Assembly: GCA_947579605.1 (NCBI GenBank)
Contig: OX388312.1
Span: forward strand, 2,852,001-2,916,000
Direction of reading: 5' to 3'
Source: Athripsodes cinereus
Lineage: Eukaryota > Arthropoda > Insecta > Trichoptera > Leptoceridae
DNA length: 64,000 nucleotides
The notes under the pieces were generated by a model, which was not told where the DNA came from, ran no database searches, and saw nothing but the letters and a program-made list of their open reading frames with translations. Below, in pieces: positions 54,601 through 64,000 of the stretch; the first letter of the stretch is position 1, and each line of letters opens with the position of its first letter. Both the position numbers and the translations under genes were made by a program.

Positions 54601-57600
54601 AAAAAATATTAGAATAAAAAATGTATGCCTACGTAACCTTAGAACTTTTTTAATGGACAGACATAGTAACAACTAGCAGTCTCCCCGGCTTCGCACGGAT
54701 AGATTGGAGTTTTAGTAAGGATCCCTAACTTTTTTGAAAATATAATATAACCTTTATCACCCGAGGATTGTGTAGCTTCCCAAGAGTGAAAAATTTTTTC
54801 AAATCGGTGCAGTATTTTCGGAGCCTATTCAATGCAAACAAACAATCAAATCTTTCCTCTTTATATATAAGTATAGATATAGATAGGCCAGTCTATAAGA
54901 AAAACATTTTTTATAATTCTCCATATTGCATTTTTTATTAAAAATAAAAATGTATGGCGTAAATAATTTCTTCGTAATTTTTCTTTCCGTGAATTTGTAA
55001 GATATCCCGGGGGGAGAAGAATCCGACAAATCAGAGATCATTCAAATTGGTACAGCCATTCTTGAGTTATAAATTATGTAAGCTGAATGTGTAGATTATA
55101 TAATGATTTATGCTCAAATTAAAGTAAATTTAATTTATGAAAATTATTTATTAAATTTCACTTATTTTAGAGGCATTAACTATGTAACAATTACGAGACA
55201 TTTTCAAATAAAATATTTAAACTTGAATCACTATGTTTATTTGTTACATTAATTTAAATTACGCTATCGCGATTTCAGTGCACTTGCACCATTGACGAGC
55301 TTTTCAAGTCTTGAAAAGCTCGTCAATGGTGCAAGTGCACTGAAATCGCGATAGCGTAATTTAAATTAATGTAACAAATAAACATAGTGATTCAAGTTTA
55401 AATATTTTATTTGAAAAATTATTTATTAAAGATTTCGGTGTTACATTTTGAAGCTGAAGTGACTAAAAATATTTTAAAAACGGACCTAGAATGCTAAATA
55501 TTTTTTTTATTTACCTGATAGTTCTGTATATTTACGTGTTTTTTTATGTGACAGCTGTATGTACATATATTATGTGACAGCTGTATGTATATTATGTGAC
55601 AGCTGTATGTATATTATGTGGATTTGGGACAGCGATGTCTATTAGATATAAGATGTGCATGTTTTGATATGCATTTGTTATCTTTCTTTTTGCAGGTCTG
55701 CACTGAAAAACATCTACAACCTTTTAAAAACCAATGGGGAATGCTTAATGTACTTTCAAACCAAGAGCCAAATTTTCGAAGCTTACAAGAATCTGTCGGA
55801 AAATCCTTGCTGGTCATTTTATATGAAGGACTACAAGAAATACGTGTCTCCTTATTACTTCACCGAGGATCCAGCTGAGGAATGTAGGAGATTGATGTAT
55901 GATGCAGGATTTAAGCATGTTCAAGTTGAAAACAAACAAAAAGTGTTTTATTTGGATGGAGAAAAGAGGTTCAAAGGTACCTATGCATTATTTTAACTAT
56001 ACGATTACTTTTTTGGCAATTTGAATGGGTAGTTAATGTTGTTAAACGACGGTTCTTGGTGGAAGTCCATGTTAAATTATTACAAATAATTTAGAAAAGC
56101 ATATTATGGTTATTAAAAAGACAACATTTTCTACTGGGGACCATTACAGCTTTCGGCCAATGTGATCCCAGAGAAGACAAAAATTTACAATAGTGTTTCT
56201 TTTTCCTTATAAATTCAGCGTACGTTATGTGGTTTTTGTCTATATTCGGGGAAATATTATTAAACAATCGAATTGCCTTTGCTATTGGTGATTCTGCGAG
56301 AATGTTGGTTCTGCTTGTAGGTGGATAGAAAAGCATGTGCTGTCTTGTGCGACTATATAAAAGTTGAATTTACATAATATATGTAGTTGGTTTATTAATT
56401 AATAATTGCATTCAGCAATTTGAAAAAAAATATCGCATTAAACACACTAATACGATATTCCAGCGTGTTATATCCAAGACTGCCCAAAAGAGATATGGAT
56501 ACTAGTCATTTGTTAAGTGATATACAGCCCCCTCAAAAACCATTTATGATGAGGAGAAAATGATTATTTAAAATTTCATTAATTTCACAATGCAATATAT
56601 TGGGATCAGGAGAGACAGTTGGGCTTGTACGTTTTTCCTACTAGGGCATACAACTCAAAAAAATTGGAGACCTAAGTAAATGATGTTAAGATTTTGTTTA
56701 AATATTTTATTGTTTTGTTTAACATCTTACTAGTAGAATAGTATTGCAGCATTTTGGATACTAATATTGTTGTCATCTAAACCTTTAATTTTTTACTGTG
56801 GATACTTTTACCATCATATATTAATATTATGATTTGTTTTATATTATTTAGATACTTGCTAAATTATATAAAATATGCTATGTATACATACATTTACATA
56901 CCAGCCTATGAATATGGTGCTAATGTATATGTATTAATTAGTATTTGACATTATAATATCTTTTTATGAAATGCTGTTCCTGCTAGTATGCTGGGCTGTT
57001 AATTATGTGACAGTGTTTTTTCTCTATATTTTTTTTTATTTTCAAAGATAAACTAGATCGGTAATTGAAAGAAAAAAATCGGTCATGCAGTCAAACAAAT
57101 TTTGCATCTAGTTTTAAACTGACGTTAGTTGTAAGACTGTTGGACGGATGGTGTACATCATTGGCATCAAGGATTGGAAGAGTACATGCCAAGATAGGGG
57201 GAGATGGAGGTGAATGTTGGAGGAGGCTAAGGCTTACAACGGGATGTAGAGCAACAGATGATGATGATGATTAGTTGCAAGACTGCTCACTGCTATTGCT
57301 TGAAGGTCATCGATGTTGGAACACAAAAATTCCGAAAAAATGTACCGCACTGCAAGTCTAGTATGTCTAGGGTTATTTTAATCTATTTTTTCATGTTAAA
57401 GGCATTCAAAGCCGTTCATTGTATAAATAAATGAATTACTGAGCATGGCTTTGATGGCACCCCCATAGAATAAATTCTGAGTCGTCATCCCGGAGATACT
57501 AAAATAAGACATATTATTATATTTTGTTCTGCTCTTGCTAAAAATTTCAGTTGGTATTTTAAACATGAAAACCTAATATTAATCTCTCATCAATTATTTT

Positions 57601-57789
57601 TCTTTAACAGAATTCGTCTTCGCTATCAACCCATTCCTGGATGTGATCCCTCCAAATCTCCACGACCAGTACTTTGAGGATTACAAGCAGCAATTAAGTG
57701 ACATGGGTTGGATTGTAGAAGGAGACAAAGATGAAGGAACCATTTATAAAGCTCCTCACTTCTATGCTGTGTGTTATGCTATCAAATAA
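51306..57789 (+). CDS. JHAMT-like: JHAMT-like methyltransferase, intact copy B
   Basis: Spliced coding sequence 51306-51670, 55696-55976 and 57611-57789, i.e. 825 bases and 274 residues, the usual length for this family. Class I SAM-dependent methyltransferase of the juvenile hormone acid O-methyltransferase type. Family members transfer methyl from SAM to the carboxyl of JH acid or farnesoic acid in the corpora allata; substrate of this paralogue is not known. SAM motif I is DVGCGDG (residues 41-47), the acidic motif is GTDVSEKM (67-74), LDI is at 92-94, the family's FSFNCLHW is at 110-117, SPYY at 173-176 and AINPF at 220-224. No signal peptide, so cytosolic. Introns are phase 2 and phase 1, both GT-AG. 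The start is the first ATG after the promoter block and aligns with copy A. Introns are swollen with Helitrons and MITEs. AATAAA overlaps the stop (57785-57790). Confidence 0.9.
51797..51900 (-). mobile_element. degenerate Penelope-like terminus in intron 1
   Basis: Minus strand: TTGACGA, GACTT-AAC-AAGTC, TTGAAAAGCTC. This resembles the other hammerhead-like cores but C is changed to T in CUGANGA and two extra T precede GAAA. Its flank (ACACTGAAATCGGGTTAGCG, TGTAACAAATAAACATAG) recurs at the palindrome 55205-55415. Confidence 0.4.
52410..52535 (-). repeat. RTE-like LINE 3' scrap in intron 1
   Basis: ACCCTCACGCCGTGTCCCAG, GGAGTAGGCAGAGAGAG and CACTTCCTTCGCTTCC are the reverse of the 3' end at 24890-24965. 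Confidence 0.55.
53004..54136 (+). mobile_element. non-autonomous Helitron in intron 1
   Basis: Starts TCTAATATATAAAAGGAAAT after A and ends TGCGATGCCGGGGCGGACCG then CTAG before T. 1133 bp, no Rep/helicase frame. From about 53222 it contains a second Helitron-like start (TATAAAGAGGAAAGATTTG), so it may be a composite. Confidence 0.8.
54440..54580 (-). mobile_element. MITE, GATCGGTAATT family, copy 2
   Basis: TTTTGTGTTCCAACATCGAT, CCAACGTCGGTTTAAAAC and GATCGGCTCTTTGAATTACC are the reverse of 14600-14770 and 57050-57370. Confidence 0.65.
54673..54886 (-). mobile_element. Helitron, minus strand, in intron 1
   Basis: The minus strand begins near TCTATATCTATACTTATATA and ends TGCGAAGCCGGGGAGACTGC then TAG. 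The adjoining 54895-55080 is a reversed copy of 53030-53220, so it faces the plus-strand Helitron. Confidence 0.65.
55205..55415. repeat. long palindrome in intron 1
   Basis: The arm CGCTATCGCGATTTCAGTGC continues through GACGAGCTTTTCAAG and is mirrored after position 55316, extending out to AAATATTTAAACTTGAATCA. A roughly 100-bp near-perfect inverted pair of the same family as 51797-51900. Confidence 0.75.
55549..55622 (+). repeat. short tandem repeat before exon 2
   Basis: TATGTGACAGCTGTATGTA occurs three times with a spacing of roughly 22-26 bp. Confidence 0.8.
55696..55976 (+). CDS. JHAMT-like: copy B exon 2
   Basis: Acceptor TTTTTGCAG ends at 55695. Encodes residues 122-216: ALKNIYNLLKTNGECLMYFQ, SPYY, EDPAEECRRLMYDAGFKHVQ. 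Donor AAAG/GTACC. Confidence 0.92.
55977..57049 (+). other. copy B intron 2, 5' part
   Basis: No supported gene. 56091-56336 has a short minus frame containing LAESPIAKAIRLFNNISPNI that resembles a LINE C-terminal scrap. Confidence 0.4.
57050..57372 (+). mobile_element. MITE, GATCGGTAATT family, with LINE insert
   Basis: AGATCGGTAATTGAAAG to GACGTTAGTTGTAAGACTG, then a LINE 3' scrap (about 57141-57275: GGACGGATGGTGTACATCAT, TGTTGGAGGAGGCTAAGGC, GATGATGATGA). The MITE then resumes at GTTGCAAGACTG. The repeated GTTGTAAGACTG/GTTGCAAGACTG is the target duplication. Confidence 0.75.
57611..57789 (+). CDS. JHAMT-like: copy B exon 3
   Basis: Acceptor TTTAACAG ends at 57610. Encodes residues 216-274, FVFAINPFLDVIPPNLHDQY to CYAIK and TAA. 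Confidence 0.92.
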
Positions 57790-57961
57790 AATTTAAAAAA
57801 AAATAATAATTCCATTGGATTGGTGCAACGAGTTTGATTCACCAAATGATAAACATCTAATTATTAATTTTGTCGAATGTGTCGCCAAGTTTCGAAATCC
57901 GCCATAACACATTTTCACGAAAATTGGGTTATAAGTATATGTCGATAGATTCGTAATTAAA

Positions 57962-58605
57962 TCTAGTATACAAAATTCTCGTGCCATTGTGTTTGTTATC
58001 ACACTCCTCCAAAACGGCTGGATCGATTTTGATGAAATTTTGTGTGCTTATCGGTAGGTCTGAGAATTGGCCAACATCTATTTTTCATATAAGTTAAGGT
58101 TAGTTCACCCCGATTTTTTTTTTATTTTTTGGAGATTTTTTATGGTGAGGCATTAAAAAATACATACAGTCCTAAATTTTCACCTTTCTGCCATCAACCC
58201 CTATTTTCTAATAGCGATATTACATTGTATATATATATATATATATGAATGACTGTGTGATCAAATTTTCATCGGAAATGCATGTGCAACATGCATTCCA
58301 TTGATGAAAGATCACTTGATTTTACGCAGGAGATAGTATGAGGTGAAGGTTTTACTCCATTTCACTGCGTACAGTCGGGCAGAGACTTGGCTCTTGCCTT
58401 TGCCGCATACTGGATTTAATGTTGTGTCGGCCATTCTGCGAGATGGTCCTGAAGAAGCACATGTATACACAATGCAGAAACACAACACCTATTCTGCAAA
58501 TCCAATCTGCATATTCCGGTGACGGGCCATGTCTCGTCCCACATGCAAAGGCAAGAGCCAAGTCTCTGCCCGACTGTACGCAGTGAAATGGAGTAAAACC
58601 TTCAC

Positions 58606-58644
<39 letters not shown>

Positions 58645-58890
58645 CTGTCTTTTACACTTGTATTGGTGTTTATATTCTTTTTATTTGCATTGTTTATACC
58701 AGAACTTACCTATTAGAAATTGATTGGTAGTATGTTATTTCTTTTTTTTCATTTTGTATGCCTATTGTTTTTCTTATTTCTCTTGACTGTTCTTTTTTAT
58801 TTGTATTATTTGTAAAGACTGACACAGCCGTTTGTTATGTAAATAAATAAATAATGTATTTGGCAAAACAACGTTTGCCGGGTCAGCTAG
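57962..58890 (+). mobile_element. Helitron with internal insertions
   Basis: Starts TCTAGTATACAAAATTCTCG after A and ends TTTGCCGGGTCAGCTAG before T. Same family as 8771-9109 but longer because of the inverted-repeat insert at about 58230-58645 and a LINE tail at 58645-58860. Confidence 0.85.
58338..58610. repeat. perfect 66-bp inverted repeat
   Basis: 58338-58403 and 58545-58610 are exact complements, starting ATGAGGTGAAGGTTTTACTC. The 141-bp spacer has no frame. (TA)n lies on both sides (58222-58246 and 58611-58640). Confidence 0.9.
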
Positions 58891-59046
58891 TATTCTATAA
58901 CAGTAGAAAATTGTTTCATTCGAAACACTCACCATTTGTACATATTTTTTTTTATAAAATGATGATTAGAAAAGAATCCCGCTATATTCCTTTATGTGTC
59001 TTTTAATATCCTCTATAACTCAACTGACCATCAATACGAGCTAATT

Positions 59047-60606
59047 TGAAGGGCTTGGGGCATTAACACTGTAAGTCACAAAACTTAAAAAAACGAATTT
59101 TTGATGTAAAACATCACAAAATAGTGGTTTCTATAGTATGACAAAATCCTGGGAAAATATTTTAAATATTGACAACGTTATTAAAAATTGTGTTTTTCGT
59201 TGATGGCTATATTGTTATTATTTGGCATTAAAAGACTGCAAGCCACATAAAAATTGAAATGGCCGAACTTGAATCTCACGAGCGCAAGCATATAATTTTT
59301 TATCTTCAAGATTTAAGACTCTAGTGACAATAGACCATTAAAGGTCACGTGGTCTTGTCTATGGATTTGCTTTTGCTTGGGGGGCAAACAGTCAGATTGC
59401 GCAAATCATCCTTGTAGGATGTTTATGCCATAAGAGAAAAAAAAAGAAAGTCAGACGGCAAAATAATAACAAAATCGACATTGACAGTTTTTTTTATTAT
59501 TAGGTATTCTTTAGGCGTTCCACCTAATATTACACCGTAATCGTGTGTTGTGTTGGGATGCCTGATGCCCCTCAATGATTTTTCTGTGACGTCATCCTTT
59601 AATGGTCTATTATTTTAGGGGATCCCATTCTCAAAATATTGAAAATTATGTGTGCAAGCCAAACTTTTCAAAATCTATCAAATCTTCCTCAGAAATGGTA
59701 ATTAATTTTTGATTTTGGCTTACAGTGTTGTTCTGCTACAAAATATTTAATATTTTCCTATTATTTTTTTTCGATAATTTGTTAGAGAAGTAAAACAATT
59801 TAAGCATTAATAACAAATGTTCAACATCAATATTATCATTTAACGCGAGAATGTTACATTCTGAGTCTTAACTACTCTCTACTACTTCTGCAATCCTGGT
59901 GAGGTATATTTAGGCAGCAATATGAGTACACACGTACTTATGGCAAATATTTTTCTCATATTTACGTACTTAGGGGCGCTGAGAAGCCACATTAACACTT
60001 ACAAGTCGTTCTAGATCTACTAATTTATCATGTATTTTAATAAAAAAAAAACAGTTTACCTAAAGAAAAAACATATTAATTTATGTGGCTAACAGTGTTG
60101 TTGATGCAATAAATTTAGATGCATTATTTTTTTTTACAAAAATATTTGCAGCAATAACACTGTAAGCCACAGTTTTCTCAAAATATGACCTTTTTAATTA
60201 TTTTTTTCAATTTCTATAAATGAGATTAGTAAGTATATGTAATTATGGAAATAAATGGACATATAATATTTAAATTCGTCTTTTTGTATGATTTGAGGAT
60301 TTATTTATTTTTTATTTATTTATTTATTTGTTTATCATCCCTAGGTCCAACCGGACACTTGGAATCGTCAGTCAAAATAACAATTAGTACATATATAAAA
60401 AGCATACAATTTTTCAGAGAGACGTCAGAGAACAATAATTGGTAAAATTTATTTCAAAATCAATGCTGATCAGAGTGTAAATGGCTCCGAACAGCATTTC
60501 GTCAATTTATCTAAATTGAATTTATCCAATTGAAAATAAACTTCAAACTCAATTATCTCAAAATAAGGATTAGGTGGCATGCAGTGTTATTGTCCCAAGC
60601 CCTTCA
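59047..60606. mobile_element. 1.56-kb inverted-repeat element with repeated internal motif
   Basis: Ends TGAAGGGCTTGGGGCATTAA and the complement TTATTGTCCCAAGCCCTTCA. The motif AACACTGTAAGCCACA, or its complement, recurs with variation at about 59066, 59231, 59690, 59987, 60076, 60155 and 60573. A LINE 3' scrap with (TTTA)n and TTGGAATCGTCAG lies at 60297-60400. No transposase frame. Confidence 0.65.
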
Positions 60607-61280
60607 TTTTATGTAAGTACCTATACAAAATGAACATTTTATTTTTATTCAATAGCAAAATTTATTTTAAACTTGAACTCTTGTTACAATTTTATAATTT
60701 GACTTCTGAAAAATACGGTTCATGCTTGTGTGATTGTTTTTTATCGAATTTCTCCGAATCGCAACAATGTGTTATAGCGGATTTCGAAACTCAGAGACAC
60801 ATAATATTTATTGCAAGAAATCAATGTGATAGATATTGTTTGATTTATAATATGTTTAATTATAAAATTAAAATTATTTTTTTGTACCTACATATTAAGT
60901 TTTATTCCAAAATAAATAAGTAAAGGTATCTTTTTTTCATTAATTTATTTGCATGAAACTGTAACTGTAAATGTCTTCGTCAATCAAATTGTTGTAATTG
61001 TTACTATTTTTTTTGTTCAATGTGTAAAAAAGGCTTTGCCGTGTAAAATTGAATAAAAATAAATAAATATTTTTGTCCCTAATTGCGCAGCAATACTCGG
61101 TTGCGTTTTAACGCATGATCCATTGACTTATATGATATAGACTAGCTCTTATTTTATTAGAATACATATTCCAAAAAAATTATATCATTGTGTTAAATTC
61201 CACAATCAATATCTCAATAAACGACCCACCACTTCTTTAGTAGTATTAGTAGTTACTCACTTAGATACAATTGTATAAAC
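60607..61280 (+). other. no gene; LINE tail at 61010-61075
   Basis: A 114-codon frame at 60579-60923 is Phe/Lys/Ile/Asn-rich without domains and starts inside the element end; I treat it as chance. 61010-61075 has AAAAGGCTTTGCCGTGTAAA and AATAAATAAATA, a LINE tail. Confidence 0.4.
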
Positions 61281-61357
61281 TTGTAGGTTTATTCTATTCT
61301 ATTCTATTCTTCTCAAGGCCATCCACTCGTTTGCGAGTGATTTAGTTGTAGGTTTAT
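61281..61357 (-). mobile_element. ultrashort hairpin retroposon-like unit, copy 2
   Basis: A 53-bp unit (61293-61345) between 12-bp duplications TTGTAGGTTTAT (61281-61292 and 61346-61357). Same hairpin and CTAAATCAC end as copy 1, with a longer pentamer tail (three TTCTA repeats). Confidence 0.75.
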
Positions 61358-61777
61358 GATTGTGAATGCTAACATTTTTATATCGTAACTTTATTTATTT
61401 ATTTACATGGTAGGTACACAACAGATGAAAGACATATAAATATAAACATGTAAGCGATAAAAACATTACAATAGTCTTACATCCAAACAGTGCACACATC
61501 AGCAATAACACACAAAACCATTACAGAAAATCTTACACACAAATACACAATACATTCATTCACCCAATTTCGCACACATAATACATTCATTCGCACAAAC
61601 ATATTCACACTTCCCAAATGTATGCAAAAACAAAACAAAAAAACTTAAGAAATAAAAAAATCATTTTTTAAAAAAAAAACACTATCCCAAACACTTCACA
61701 TTTTATCAAATATATACCTACATTTTTTTTAATTTCATTTTATTCTACTCTCAACTCTCTTTTCTAACAAACCTGAC
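61358..61777 (-). repeat. probable LINE 3' region
   Basis: Starts TTTATTTATTTACATGGTAG and is rich in ACACA/CATTCA runs (61490-61620). No frame. Family unknown. Confidence 0.35.
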
Positions 61778-61918
61778 TCATTTTTTTTTATTTTTTTTTT
61801 AAAAAAGATATATCTGGGTTTTGTTATAAACCCAAATACAACCTTATACACCTTTCACACTAAGCTAAAAGCTTGTGCCGTGAAAGGGGAGTTTGCCGGC
61901 ACCTGGGATCGAACCACC
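61778..61918 (-). repeat. SINE lacking its 5' head
   Basis: T-run, then GATATATCTGGGTTTTG, ACACTAAGCTAAAAGCTTGT, GTTTGCCGGCACCTGG and GGATCGAACC (B box), then sequence leaves the family. Confidence 0.85.
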
Positions 61919-61984
61919 GATTATAAACCACTTATACAAATTTAAAAAAGTATGTTTATTGATAAATTTATAAGATGCTATGCT

Positions 61985-62172
61985 ATACCATCACGGCATA
62001 TCCCACAAATGGGGTAGCCAGCAGACCAACTGCATATAACACATGCAAGCTGTCTTCTCCGTGCCAATATAAAATCAAGACATTCAGGATGGGTGGCAAA
62101 CCTCATCGCTGAATCCAAGATGTAAAATGTATTTTTTTTTTGAACATTTGCCTTTTAAAGGATAGGTACTCA
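61985..62172 (-). repeat. repeat family X, good copy
   Basis: ACCATCACGGCATATCCCAC, GGGGTAGCCAGCAGACC, GCTGTCTTCTCCGTGCC, GGTGGCAAACCTCATCGCTG and TTGCCTTTTAAAGGATAGG, in family order. Confidence 0.8.
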
Positions 62173-62201
62173 AAAACAGATACACAGAACCTGATTGCAT
62201 A

Positions 62202-63067
62202 TCTATTTAAATAAAAATGAATTGACCATGTATGTTCCCCCATAACTTGAGAACGGGTGAATTGAATTGGCTGATTCTTTTTTTGTTGTGTTTATAATTA
62301 TCAGGAGATGGTTTGCATGAAAGAAAAATTTTGGAAAATCTAACGGAAAGTCGGAAATTTGGATTGTATTTTTGTATGAAATTGACGTTTGTATGACAGT
62401 TCCGCAGTCACATGTTGCCATAACGATTTTTTTTTAATGACATCCACTAACAACGATATTTTTTGTTGTGTACGTTAATGGTTTATATTAAAGAAAACTA
62501 CTGGAAAATCTCTTCATGTTAATATCACAGTACAAAAAATTAATATTACATGTTTACGACATAAACTTCTAAGATTCTAACTCAGCATCCGTCCCCTAAC
62601 CCCTTCCTATAGTTCCCGGTCCCGTTGGAGTGTTAGGTGTGTGGATTGTAGATTTTTTTTATTTTTATTTTGATTTATGTAGAGATTTTTCTTATTTGTG
62701 TTTTTATTATTATTATTTTTATTTGTGTTTAGTGTTTATATGACGTGGTTAGATGGAAGAAATCACTATAAAGTGATAATCTCGCAACTGCATATCATCA
62801 CATTCTTTTTTTATGTAAACTGCTTTGTTAATTTTGTTTTGTGTGTGATGATGTGCAAGAAGAATAAATAAAATAAAATTGGAATCAACTGTCAATCCTA
62901 TTTAAATACTGAAATTGTACTGAACATACTCAAGTTGTTTTATATCAATTCACATAAATACAAGGGGAGATTCGGTTAAATGAATTACTTCTCAATTAAC
63001 TGCAGAGCCTAAACTATTGGAGATAGACATGAAATTCACCCTGACGACGCCGGGTAGGAGTCTCTAG
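62202..63067 (+). mobile_element. Helitron (CCGGGTAGGAGTC type) with LINE insert
   Basis: Starts TCTATTTAAATAAAAATGAA after A and ends GACGCCGGGTAGGAGTCTCT then AG before T. A LINE 3' region (62570-62880, the reverse of 4803-5130, ending GAAGAATAAATAAAATAAAA) is inserted in it. Confidence 0.85.
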
Positions 63068-63401
63068 TACCTAAAATAAATACCCAAATATCTTTGCTCT
63101 CTCTAGGACAAAAATATTCATTGGAAATTTTCAACATAATTATTTGAATACCTTCTGATTTATCCAAATATTAAATGCCATCGAAATTTTTATTTTTCAA
63201 ATTTGTTTATAAATACCTACTAGCAATATTTTACATTTAATCGTATAATAAAAATCAATCGTATAAACTAATAATTTTTTTTTATTAATTTTGACTATCA
63301 AGCTCCATAAAAATATAACAAGTAGAAATATCATAAAATATATAATTTTTCAATATTAAGGAATATTTAAAGAATCAACATTTTAACAGAAAGTAAAATA
63401 T

Positions 63402-63468
63402 AGATACTACATATTCTATTCTTCTCAAGATCTTTCACTCGTTTGCGAGTTATTTAGATAAGATACTA
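63402..63468 (-). mobile_element. ultrashort hairpin retroposon-like unit, copy 3
   Basis: The unit at about 63410-63456 (TATTC pentamers, TCACTCGTTTGCGAGTTATT) is flanked by AGATACTA at 63402-63409 and 63461-63468. More diverged than copies 1 and 2 but ends at the same hairpin-plus-CTAAAT point. Confidence 0.6.
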
Positions 63469-63789
63469 TAAAATAATTGCATCGTTAAAGACAAACGTTG
63501 TCTTTGTTCCGTTCAATTGTTAAACAATGCCAAATGTTCATTTGTGGAATAGGAGATAAGCGCATCAATTTTATCTATAACTAAATACTTAATTTACAAA
63601 GAGAAACGAATATTTTTTTATTGTTCTTGGTTTATGGAATTGAAAGAGTGGTGTTAATTTAGGACTATTGCCGATTTATGGAACTGAACATTCAATTTAT
63701 AATAGGTAGGTACCTATTTATATCGGAATCGGATTTACATAATAAATGTAATAAGTATTTATATTAATCGTAACAAGATAAACATTCTA

Positions 63790-63960
63790 GACAAAAGAAT
63801 AAAAGTCAGAAGCTCGGATGAAGAAAATTACACGAAACGGAAATATTGTACTGCAGTTGGAATAAGATAGGGAGATAGTCTGAGCCCCTTCTTGTTTAAC
63901 CTGATAATCCATAAAAAAAATTGTACCTAAGCAGTTCAAAGTAGGATATCGAGTGATTTG
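63790..63960 (+). pseudogene. LINE reverse transcriptase fragment
   Basis: 63845-63915 reads TAVGIR, stop, GDSLSPFLFNLII, the conserved G-I-R-Q-G-D-S-L-S-P block of LINE reverse transcriptases with Q mutated to a stop. The fragment is cut off beyond it. Confidence 0.6.
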
Positions 63961-64000
63961 ATGACGCCTTGATAAATTACTACCTATCTTACATAGTAAT

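Noticed and set aside
60579..60923. A 114-codon frame with cysteines near its start
   Set aside because: Begins inside a transposon end, has low-complexity Phe/Lys/Ile/Asn composition and no second copy or domain.

Overview
This window is eukaryotic and almost certainly from a moth or butterfly (Lepidoptera). It is A+T-rich, its genes carry GT-AG introns, and it is dominated by repeat families of the kind found in lepidopteran genomes: Helitrons with TC...CTAG ends, R4/Dong-type LINEs at TAA repeats, RTE-like LINE scraps, a tRNA-derived SINE and many palindromic MITEs. The only host genes I can support are two tandem, same-strand three-exon genes for a juvenile-hormone-acid-methyltransferase-like (JHAMT-like) SAM-dependent methyltransferase. 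Copy B (51306-57789) is intact and encodes 274 residues. Copy A (36213-39368) has the same exon phases but lacks 14 bases just after the SAM-binding region, so as written it is a pseudogene (or contains an assembly error).

Layout. 1-16 kb: nested MITEs and LINE relics, including three copies of a long foldback element (one holding a piggyBac-type MITE, one holding a LINE fragment). 15.7-24.6 kb: a small inverted-repeat DNA element split by a young LTR retroelement on the minus strand. This has two apparently identical 2333-bp LTRs around a 3.4-kb interior with no recognisable gag or pol, so it is a LARD-like non-autonomous element. 25.0-29.9 kb: a hAT-like element containing a Dong/R4 retrotransposon, itself split by a SINE with an 89-base poly(A). 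30-35 kb: a minus-strand Helitron, a SINE, an RTE-like LINE relic and an odd region full of TTCGAA-type motifs. 36-39.4 kb: JHAMT-like copy A. 39.5-50 kb: MITE/LINE/Penelope-like nesting, an RTE-like LINE ending in a large 8-bp satellite, an R1-like relic and a rearranged second Dong copy. 51.3-57.8 kb: JHAMT-like copy B, its introns loaded with Helitrons and MITEs. 58-64 kb: Helitrons, a 1.56-kb inverted-repeat element with repeated internal motifs, and short repeats.

The most unusual signals are: (1) hammerhead-ribozyme-shaped motifs (CUGANGA, stem II, GAAA, palindromic stem III, pairing stem I) in Penelope-like relics, one just downstream of what looks like a Penelope C-terminal endonuclease relic inside intron 1 of copy A; (2) a roughly 45-53-bp hairpin unit with a pentanucleotide tail, found three times with the same far end and with different target-site duplications, which behaves like an ultrashort retroposon; (3) the LARD-like LTR element with matching PBS, PPT and 4-bp duplication; (4) the paired JHAMT-like genes with a shared 55-bp promoter block. 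All family calls are made by reading the sequence, without any database search.
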